Below, one piece after another: positions 17,434-25,500 of a stretch of 64,000 bases of DNA (position 1 is the stretch's first letter; each line of letters begins with the position of its first letter). The stretch covers positions 1 through 64,000 of the forward strand of contig CAJTJP010000015.1 in the NCBI GenBank assembly GCA_910576855.1, read 5' to 3'. Source of the stretch: Erysipelotrichales bacterium. GTDB lineage: Bacteria; Bacillota_I; Bacilli_A; Erysipelotrichales; Erysipelotrichaceae. The notes beneath the pieces were generated by a model. That model searched no databases. It saw nothing but the letters and a program-made list of their open reading frames with translations, and was not told the origin of the DNA. The position numbers were made by a program, and so were the translations under genes.

Positions 17434-18393
17434 TTACTTCTGATTCTCACCGTACTTTTGGATATATTCTATCAGCTCACCGCTTTTCAGGACGATTTCT
17501 CGATCCTTCAAGTAAGATAAGCAGCAATCATCCTTAAACGCAAAACGAAGCTTATAGGCGCAAAGTGCTTGATTTCCAAAACCGTCGGCCTGCTTCACAC
17601 CGTATTTTTTATCGCCGATTAAGGGATGGTGAATCATCGCAAAGGATGCGCGTATCTGATGACTCTTACCGGTAAATAATTGAACCTCTGCCAAAGAATT
17701 CTTACCGATTGTTTGAATCAAACGATAATGCGTATGAATCTGCTTGGTATTCTCGCTTGGTTCTCGATACAAGACTGCTTTATTATTTCGTATATCTTTA
17801 TTATAATAAAAAATCAAATCTGCTTCCTTAGGCTTCAGTTCTCCTTCCGCAAGTGCCAAATAATACTTTTCGATTTCATGCGTTTTGATTTTTTCATTCA
17901 AACAACGCAGTGCCGCAGCTGTTTTTCCCGCAATCAATATTCCCTCGGTATTGCGATCCAAACGATGCGCAAACGCAGGAGTAAAGCTTTGTTCATGCAT
18001 CGGATCATAGGCATGACGCACATATAAGTAATGGCGCAGACGATCATTCATATTGTCCTGAATACCGCTTTGATCCTTTTGAACAAGCATGTTCTTCGGC
18101 TTATAGGCTACTAAAATATGTTCATCCTCATATATGACAGTAAGCTTATCGCTTACATTTGTAAAATCATACCCCCCCTCTTTGGATTGAAAGAATTCTT
18201 CCTTGATATAACACTGAACACTGTCTTTTACCGCAAGCCGTTGTGATATCGTACAGCGTTTCTTATTTACCTTTATCTTTTTGTTTCTGATGTATTTATA
18301 CATTAAAGAGCTCGGTAATAACGGACATGCCTTATTTAAAAAGCGATCAACGCGCTGATTCGCATCATTTTCACTGATAAGAAACTCCCTCAT
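17434..18393 (-). CDS. RluD/RluC-family pseudouridine synthase
   Basis: 319 aa from ATG 18391-18393, chosen because GGAGG lies 7 bases upstream. An S4 RNA-binding domain (about 1-60: RVDRFLNKACPLLPSSLMYK then RNKKIKVNKKRC) precedes the catalytic domain. The catalytic aspartate sits in HRLDRNTEGILIAGK and the family motif HQIRASFAMIHHPLIGD is intact. It should isomerise uridines in 23S rRNA or tRNA; the exact target (RluC, RluD or RluB-like paralogue) cannot be told from sequence alone. Stands alone, divergent from the helicase gene. Confidence 0.9.
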   Translation of the reverse strand: MREFLISENDANQRVDRFLNKACPLLPSSLMYKYIRNKKIKVNKKRCTISQRLAVKDSVQCYIKEEFFQSKEGGYDFTNVSDKLTVIYEDEHILVAYKPKNMLVQKDQSGIQDNMNDRLRHYLYVRHAYDPMHEQSFTPAFAHRLDRNTEGILIAGKTAAALRCLNEKIKTHEIEKYYLALAEGELKPKEADLIFYYNKDIRNNKAVLYREPSENTKQIHTHYRLIQTIGKNSLAEVQLFTGKSHQIRASFAMIHHPLIGDKKYGVKQADGFGNQALCAYKLRFAFKDDCCLSYLKDREIVLKSGELIEYIQKYGENQK

Positions 18394-18668
18394 AATCATC
18401 CCTCCTCTATGATATGTGAAAGCGTACATTGATTTATACATTATATCATAATATAAGCGAGAAGTAGTTTCAAGTTGATACAGAATTCCGAGAGGCACAT
18501 CATTTAAAGCGGCATATAAAACAGCGTTTATCGCTTATACTCCTAAAAATCCACTGCTTTCCTGCTAAATAAAACTGAAGCAGCACAATGATTTTATCGT
18601 TATTTCTTGATAAAGGCTGTTGTAACACAAACGCTTATGTTAAACTATAGATGAATTGAGGTGAAGTC

Positions 18669-21002
18669 GTGTATCAGATTAAAATGTCGGTAAAGACCTT
18701 AGCGGAATTCGTATATCAACAGGGTGATTTGACATCTGTTTATATGAGTGCGGAAAGAGCGAATATCGGATCACGAATTCATCGTATGCTGCAGAAAAAG
18801 GGCGGAGCTGATTATCAAAGCGAAGTTTTCTTAAAGGAGGAAACGATCGTTGACGATATTCAATTTATTATTGACGGTCGAGCCGACGGTATTATTGAAA
18901 ATGATAAGGGAGTAATCGTCGATGAAATCAAAAGTGTAACCTGTGACTATGAAGATATACAGGCTGATCGAAATCCGGCACATTGGGCACAGGCATACGG
19001 CTACGCATACATTTACGCAAAACAAAATTCTTTAAGCGCTGTTACGGTACAGTTGACCTATTATCAAATCGATATTGAACAGATCAAGCAGTTTCACGAA
19101 CTGAAAACCTTTGAACAGCTTGAGGAATTCTATTTTAATATGCTGAAATCCTATGTGGTTTGGGCAAAGCGTACCGGTGATTTTCATAAGCTTCGTGATG
19201 AAAGCATTCGTAAGCTTTCTTTTCCGTATCAGGAATATCGAAACGGACAGCGTGAGCTTGCGGTTGCGGTATATAAGACAATTTTAGACGAGGATGTCTT
19301 ATTTGTGCAGGCACCGACAGGCATCGGTAAAACTGTATCTACACTGTTTCCTGCGATAAAGGCCATCGGTGAGCAGAAAACAGAGCGCATCTTTTATCTC
19401 TGCGCTAAAAATATAACCGCCTCGGTGGCACGTGACTGCATCTCTCATATGCTGAAGCAAGGACTGCATATTAAAAGCTGTTCTATCATTGCCAAGGATA
19501 AAATGTGCTTATTAAAGGAGCGAAACTGCGACCCTAAGGTGTGTCCCTATGCAAAGGGCTATTATAATAAGATCAAGGACGCATTGGCTGAGTTGTTAGA
19601 TCATCATGAGGAAATGGATAAAGAGCTGTTTCAGCGCTACGGCGAAAAACATGAGGTTTGTCCCTTTGAGCTGTCCTTAGACGCATCTTTATATTGTGAT
19701 ATTATTATATGTGACTATAATTATGTATTTGATCCGCGTGTGTATTTAAAGCGCTTTTTTACCGAAAAGAATAACTGTGTCTTTTTAATTGATGAAGCAC
19801 ACAATATGGTAGAGCGCGCTCGCTCCATGTATTCCGCTCAATTAACAAAATCATTATTTAAAGATATGCTGAATTTGATAGATAAGGACGCAAAAAAGCT
19901 GAGGAAAACAGTGCGCAGCATTATTAAGTATTTGAAAGAAAAAGAGCAGCTTTGTGAAGCTCATCCGTTTTATGCCTCAAAGGAAGCATTTGATGATTTC
20001 TTAAGCTTACTACTGCGATATCAAAAGGAAGCCGATCGTTATCTGCAGCAGGAGCATGAAAAGAATGAAGAATTAAAACCGATGTATTTTGAGGTTCTGG
20101 CTTATTTGCGGATTGCTGAATTATATGATGATCACTATATTACTTGGTTCAGAAAAGAAAACCATGACATGACGATCAAGCAGTTTTGTATGAATCCGAA
20201 TCGCGTGATTACGCAAATGCTTCATTTCGGTAAGGCAGCCGTATTCTTTTCCGCAACACTGACACCGATTCGCTATTATACCGATTTGTTGCTTGATCAA
20301 GAGTGCCGAAAAAAGCTGGCACTGCCCTCACCGTTTGATTCACGGAAGGCAAAGCTGATCATTCATCAAGGCATCAATACGCGTTATCATGTGCGAAATG
20401 CCAATATTTTACCGATATGCCATGCAATCCATGTGACAGCTATTTCCAAGCAGGGAAATTATTTAGTCTATTTTCCAAGCTATGCGTATTTAAAACTGGT
20501 AGCACAGCGCTTTCAAGAATTGTATCCGAGCATTCATACGATCGTACAGGAAAGTGATATGGATCAAGCGGCACATCAAGAGTTTTTAAATCGCTTCAAA
20601 CAACAGAGTGACACACTTGTCGGCTTTTGTGTATTGGGCGGTATGTTTGCGGAGGGGATTGATTTTAAGGGGGAACAGTTAATCGGAGTCATTGTCGTAT
20701 CTGTCGGTCTGCCGCAAATCAATGAGGAAAGTGATCAGTTACGTGAATATTTCGATTCTGTCTATGATAAGGGTTTTGCCTATGCCTATCAATATCCGGG
20801 AATGAACAAGGTCCTGCAGGCAACCGGCCGCTTGATTCGTGATTTTGAGGACAGCGGTGTCATATTGCTTTTAGATGAGCGCTACGCAAGCCAATCGTAT
20901 CGCCCGTTATTCCCCGCTCATATGCGACATTACGACATTATAAACAATGAACAGCAGCTTTCAAAGCAGCTCGAGGATTTTTGGAAGGAGCAGTCATCAT
21001 GA
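18669..21002 (+). CDS. Cas4-like nuclease / XPD-DinG-type Fe-S helicase fusion
   Basis: 777 aa from GTG 18669, with GAGG 7 bases upstream. Residues about 1-140 look like a PD-(D/E)XK nuclease of the RecB/Cas4 type: His38 (GSRIHRML), Asp69 (IIDGRADGI), Asp85-Glu86-x-Lys88 (VDEIKS) and Gln108 xxx Tyr112. The rest is a superfamily 2 Rad3/XPD helicase: Walker A APTGIGKT (215-222), DEAH box (375-378), C-terminal motifs GMFAEGIDFKGE and QATGRLIRD. Four cysteines between the Walker A and DEAH motifs (Cys280, 287, 292, 331) fit an XPD-type 4Fe-4S cluster. Probable 5'-3' DNA helicase with nuclease activity in repair. The Cas4 C-terminal cysteines are absent and no cas genes are near. Overlaps the next gene by four bases (ATGA). 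Confidence 0.88.
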   Translation: MYQIKMSVKTLAEFVYQQGDLTSVYMSAERANIGSRIHRMLQKKGGADYQSEVFLKEETIVDDIQFIIDGRADGIIENDKGVIVDEIKSVTCDYEDIQADRNPAHWAQAYGYAYIYAKQNSLSAVTVQLTYYQIDIEQIKQFHELKTFEQLEEFYFNMLKSYVVWAKRTGDFHKLRDESIRKLSFPYQEYRNGQRELAVAVYKTILDEDVLFVQAPTGIGKTVSTLFPAIKAIGEQKTERIFYLCAKNITASVARDCISHMLKQGLHIKSCSIIAKDKMCLLKERNCDPKVCPYAKGYYNKIKDALAELLDHHEEMDKELFQRYGEKHEVCPFELSLDASLYCDIIICDYNYVFDPRVYLKRFFTEKNNCVFLIDEAHNMVERARSMYSAQLTKSLFKDMLNLIDKDAKKLRKTVRSIIKYLKEKEQLCEAHPFYASKEAFDDFLSLLLRYQKEADRYLQQEHEKNEELKPMYFEVLAYLRIAELYDDHYITWFRKENHDMTIKQFCMNPNRVITQMLHFGKAAVFFSATLTPIRYYTDLLLDQECRKKLALPSPFDSRKAKLIIHQGINTRYHVRNANILPICHAIHVTAISKQGNYLVYFPSYAYLKLVAQRFQELYPSIHTIVQESDMDQAAHQEFLNRFKQQSDTLVGFCVLGGMFAEGIDFKGEQLIGVIVVSVGLPQINEESDQLREYFDSVYDKGFAYAYQYPGMNKVLQATGRLIRDFEDSGVILLLDERYASQSYRPLFPAHMRHYDIINNEQQLSKQLEDFWKEQSS

Positions 21003-21769
21003 AAAAATGGAAAACAAGTCATATTATATTACTTCTGATTTCAATAACGGCAATCCTGTATTATCAGTTTTTAACGATGCGCTACGGAAGCTTGACCTTT
21101 ATTAATCTGTTTCTGTACGGCGGCTGTTTATTATTGTTAGTGATCTGCCTTCTGCATTATTTTCAAATTACGATAACAGAGGTGATCGGCAAGCGATGGA
21201 TGCGTATTTGTCAAAGTATCCTGCTTGTATCGGCAATTCTGTTTACTGCAGTTGAGGGCAGTATTATCTACAACGGTTATCATGAAACAGATAGTAAGGG
21301 TGACACGATTCTTGTGCTCGGCGCAGGCTTGATCGGCGGTGATCGCCTCTCTCTATGCTTATTATATCGCTTACAGCGCGCATATGAAGAATATATACAA
21401 AATCCTGATACGATGATCGTTGTATCGGGAGGACGGGGTGTGGATGAAACGATATCCGAAGCAACCGCTATGAAGCAATGGCTGATCAAACAGGGAGTAG
21501 ATGAAGCACACATTTTAGTCGAGAATCAATCTCGCAATACCTCGGAAAACTTTCGCTTTTCAAAGAAAGTCATGAAAGAACACGGAATTGATTCCGATGA
21601 AATTTCCTTGATTACCAATCGCTTTCATATGAAAAGAGCCGCTTATCTCGCAGAACGAAACGGCTTTTATGTGCATCCCAAACCGGCTGAAGATTTAGAA
21701 TATGCACAGCCTTGTTACTACACAAGAGAATTTTTCGGTTTAATGAGAGCCTATTTACTTCATTATTAA
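20999..21769 (+). CDS. YdcF/SanA-like DUF218 membrane protein
   Basis: 256 aa from ATG 20999, overlapping the helicase stop as ATGA; AAGGAG lies 9 bases upstream. Three N-terminal membrane helices (about 7-25, 33-52, 69-87) are followed by a DUF218 domain with LVLGAGLIGGDRLS, VSGGRGVDETISEA, ENQSRNTSENFRFSK and ITNRFHMKRA, the four conserved patches of the YdcF/SanA/ElyC group. The group is linked to envelope metabolism, with no firm biochemical reaction. Translational coupling with the helicase is seen but functionally unexplained. The gene ends tail-to-tail with the HAD gene, overlapping by 4 bp. Confidence 0.88.
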   Translation: MKKWKTSHIILLLISITAILYYQFLTMRYGSLTFINLFLYGGCLLLLVICLLHYFQITITEVIGKRWMRICQSILLVSAILFTAVEGSIIYNGYHETDSKGDTILVLGAGLIGGDRLSLCLLYRLQRAYEEYIQNPDTMIVVSGGRGVDETISEATAMKQWLIKQGVDEAHILVENQSRNTSENFRFSKKVMKEHGIDSDEISLITNRFHMKRAAYLAERNGFYVHPKPAEDLEYAQPCYYTREFFGLMRAYLLHY

Positions 21770-22404
21770 TCAATCAACCGAAAAATATCCTTCATGCGAT
21801 CGATAACGGTCGCATTTGTTTTTTTCAATCGCTCCTCATGCTCATGACCATCGGCAATCAATATACATTCTGCCCCTACCGCTTGTGCCACTTCATAATC
21901 GTGCACACTGTCACCGATAAATACAACTTGTTTCGGTAAGATAGATTTATGCTTCAAATACACACAGGCCAATTCCTTTTTAGAATGAGCATGAATATTG
22001 TCTAATGATAAAATATCATAAAAAATATCCTCAATGTTAAACTGCTTCAGCTGTCTCATTAAATATTCCGTTTTAGATGCCGACAACAGAATTTGCCGAT
22101 ATCCTTTTTTATGATAATATTCCAAAGCCTTTTGCGCATTTTCATAAAGCTGACAGGATAAGCTTCGCTCTTGATAATAGTCCATATAAATAATCGCAAG
22201 CTTTTCAAAGGAGCAGCGATTAAAATCAAAGCCTACTGCTTGATAATATTCAATAATCGGAAAGCGAAATACCCTTTGATAAGCCTCTTTATCCGCTAAC
22301 AGCGGTAAGTTTTGTGTACTCAATAAATAGTTAATACTTTCCACACAAAGGTCCACATCATTAAACAGCGTACCGTTCCAATCCCATATAATATATTTTT
22401 GCAT
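21766..22404 (-). CDS. HAD-superfamily hydrolase
   Basis: 212 aa, cytoplasmic. HAD motif I reads DWNGTL (Asp8; the usual second aspartate is Asn10), motif II SAS in ILLSASKTEYL, motif III around Lys in SKKELAC, and motif IV GDSVHDYEVA. The helical cap between motifs I and II is of the phosphoglycolate-phosphatase/Gph type. It probably dephosphorylates a small metabolite; the substrate is unknown. The DWNGT variant recurs in a recognised subgroup of HAD proteins, so it is probably functional. Convergent with the YdcF-like gene. Confidence 0.85.
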   Translation of the reverse strand: MQKYIIWDWNGTLFNDVDLCVESINYLLSTQNLPLLADKEAYQRVFRFPIIEYYQAVGFDFNRCSFEKLAIIYMDYYQERSLSCQLYENAQKALEYYHKKGYRQILLSASKTEYLMRQLKQFNIEDIFYDILSLDNIHAHSKKELACVYLKHKSILPKQVVFIGDSVHDYEVAQAVGAECILIADGHEHEERLKKTNATVIDRMKDIFRLID

Positions 22405-22465
22405 GTTATCATCTCGCTTGGTTTTGATTATAGCATATTTTCAGTTAACATGAAACGATTCACTG

Positions 22466-22498
22466 CAAAAAAGAGGCTGAACCTAAGTTCAGTCTCTT
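22466..22498 (-). terminator. Terminator of the GH20 gene
   Basis: Stem 22471-22482/22487-22498 with loop CTAA and a T-run on the minus strand. Confidence 0.85.
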
Positions 22499-22516
22499 GT
22501 GTTTATAGGTGTTTGC

Positions 22517-25500
22517 TTATTTCCCGTTTTGCTGACGCTTTTTATAAGTAAATAATACTGCTGCGCCTGCACATAAGCAAATCCAAGCATAGCTTGAAAG
22601 CATTGTGCTGTCACCGGTATTCGGTGTACCTACTGTACCCGGCTTAAGTGTCTCATTGTTATCCGGATTTAACGGTTCATTTGGTTTAATTGGATTAACT
22701 ACTCCGTTTTCAAATTGAACCAAAGCATAAACACTTAAGTGATTCGTTTTGAATACGATTTTATTTCCCTTCACCGTAAACTTCACCGCAGTCATCTTAC
22801 CGTTATCACTGATGTGATATAAGCCAAGCTTCTTCACATCATAGCCCTTAGGCACAGTCATGGAAATCGTGATAGTTCCCTTTGGCTGCACTTCCTTGCC
22901 GTTCAGAAGCAAGGTCACATCAAATGCGGTATATTTACCCTTAATAGCCGCTAAAGTCTTTTTGACAGCCGCAGTGATGTTTTTAGCATCCTCTACCTTT
23001 AATACCTGTAATACGGTATTAGGGTCAAGTACACCGGCAGGAGCACTTATACTCACACCATGCTTAGGTGCTTCCAACACAATATTATCAGTACTTGCTT
23101 CCTCAAGATTCTCGATTGCATTCTTAAGGTTATCAAATGCTTCTTTGATTAAGTCATGAGTCGCATTCGGATTATTCAAGACAGATTCTGCATAGGCAAT
23201 ATTAGTGTGTAAAATACTTACGCTTAAATCTGTATATTTGCTTGTATCGATTGCTTTGGCCGTATTTACCAGTGTAGTTAATTCACTCTTATCTACAGTT
23301 TCTTTTACAAGCTCATCGATCGCAAGCTGCAGCTTTTCAACAATGATATCTACTGTCTCTTGAATTGCACTTTCATCTCCGTTGATTGCTTTTGCTTCAG
23401 CTAACATATCACGCAGCTTAGCCCAAGTTTCTGCAGTAAAGTCCTTTTCATTTAATTTCTCTGCTTTCGCAATTAAATCCTTCAAAATAGACTTTTCAGC
23501 AGGGTATTCAAGCGCTGTCATCATTTTAGAAAGCTCGCGCTTCATAATCTCAACATCATTTGCCGCAGGCTTTGTCTGTCCCGCTAAAGCTTTTGCTTCA
23601 GCAATTTTTGATTGAAGTGCCTGCCATGAGGAAGCTGTAAAGCCATCATTCTTGATTGCTTCTGCCTTTTGAATCAGTGCATTCAGTCCGTTTACATCAG
23701 CCTCTGCATCTGCATTATATAACATAATTTCAGCCGCAGAACCATTACCATTTACACCTCTTTTAATTACAAAGCGTACATGCTTCGTATTCACCTTTTC
23801 AAATTCGATTTCTTTCTGTTCACTGCTTTGAGATAATGTTCCGGTTTTTACGGTACGATAAGTTTGACCGTCATCACTAACTTGAACCTCATATTGTAAC
23901 GGCATACCGTTAACACCGACAGAGCGTGGAACATAGCTTAAACCATCTACATTCGCTTTTGTCGCTAATTCAAAATTAATCCAGTGATCTCCAGTTGTAA
24001 TACTCCAATCGGTATGCCACATTGTATTTGGATCACCGTCAATCGCTTTTTCAGGTGCTGAACTGCCATCCTGATAAGAAGAAGCGGTTGCTCTCAATGT
24101 AGAGGAATCGATATAGTCAACATTTTTTTCTACCTTTGTTTCCAATGCCTGTAATGCTGCCGCCAATGTTTTTGCATAGCCGTCTACCGTAGACTGCATG
24201 GAAGCAGGTAAATCCTGACGAATGGAATTGATCACTGTTTCCAAACGAGCAACAGACTCATCGCTAAATACTGATTTATCTTGTGGAACCAATGCAAGGT
24301 ATTTATCAACCGCACTGTAATCAGCCTTTTCAAATTCCATACCGTTCAATTTATTGTTGATTGCATTCGTCATATCTTCAATATCTTTTGCAGCAGGAGC
24401 ATATTCCTTCAACAAGTCTTTCGCCCGCTCAACAAGTGCCGACAATTCACTGTCTGCGTTGTTGATTGCATTCGCATTGATCAGTGCATAATCAAGAGTC
24501 ATAGTTGAGTTGAAGGTATCGTTAGCTCCGATTCTTACATCATCGACATAACCGATAAATGAATTTGTCTTACTTCCGATTCGTGCAACCGGGAACATCG
24601 CCGTCGCTAACAACGGTCTGCCCTCTGTTTTTTCTCCGTCGCCGATAGTATCAATCTTAGTACCGTTTACATAAAGTTCAATTACATTATGCTGATTCTT
24701 GAATTCCAACTCAACCCATTCATTAACAGGCAATTTATAATCGAAGGAATAGTCTCTGTTTTCTCTTGTGAAGCCAACCTTACCGGTGCCCTTCTGAACA
24801 GCCTTGAATGTACCGTAATCACTCTCAAATAAAATTTGCTCATCATTACGGGCAGCAGTACGCTTTACTTTAACACGTAAATCATTGTTCAATCCAACTG
24901 TAGTAAGCGGTGTATTTATATAGCTTTCATTACCGTTCAGCTTTAACGCGTTCTTTCCGTCAACCTGACTGATTGAAGCATTGACACCTTTTGTCAAATC
25001 ATAGCCGTTGCCGGAAACATCACTCATATCATCCATCGGGTAGTTCACGATTGCGTCCTGCTTGCTGTCAACCTCATAACCGAAGTTTGTATCAGGACCA
25101 TCTCCGAGCTGTACTGCCGTTGATTTTGCCTCGGATAATGTTTTATCACCCTTGCCCCAAAGCTTAGCACCGAACAATGCAGTTGCAGTCTTGATACGAT
25201 CATAAACATCATATTCAGAAATACCGTTTTCTAAGTAATCTGTCATATCATTCCATACCGCAAATGCTCCGCCGATCATCTTTTCATCACCGGCAGGAAT
25301 ATAATTACCGCCGATTTGATTGATTTTTTTGTCATAAAGAACACTTTCATTCAAGTAATCATAGTAATAACCGGCATTTGGAACAATATAGTAATCACCG
25401 TCATTACAGTTAATCAAATCAAAGCCAAGGTCATACATTTCTCTCATATCGGCCCAACCGCCGTTCCACAGGTTCATTTCTATGCCTTCACCGCGAACCT

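Noticed and set aside
18394-18498. 35-codon N-terminal extension of the pseudouridine synthase
   Set aside because: GGAGG directly before 18393 and the S4-domain start point to the shorter form.
18669-21002. Cas4 or a CRISPR-associated helicase
   Set aside because: The Cas4 C-terminal cysteine cluster is absent and no CRISPR components are in the window; the Fe-S cysteines lie in the helicase part.
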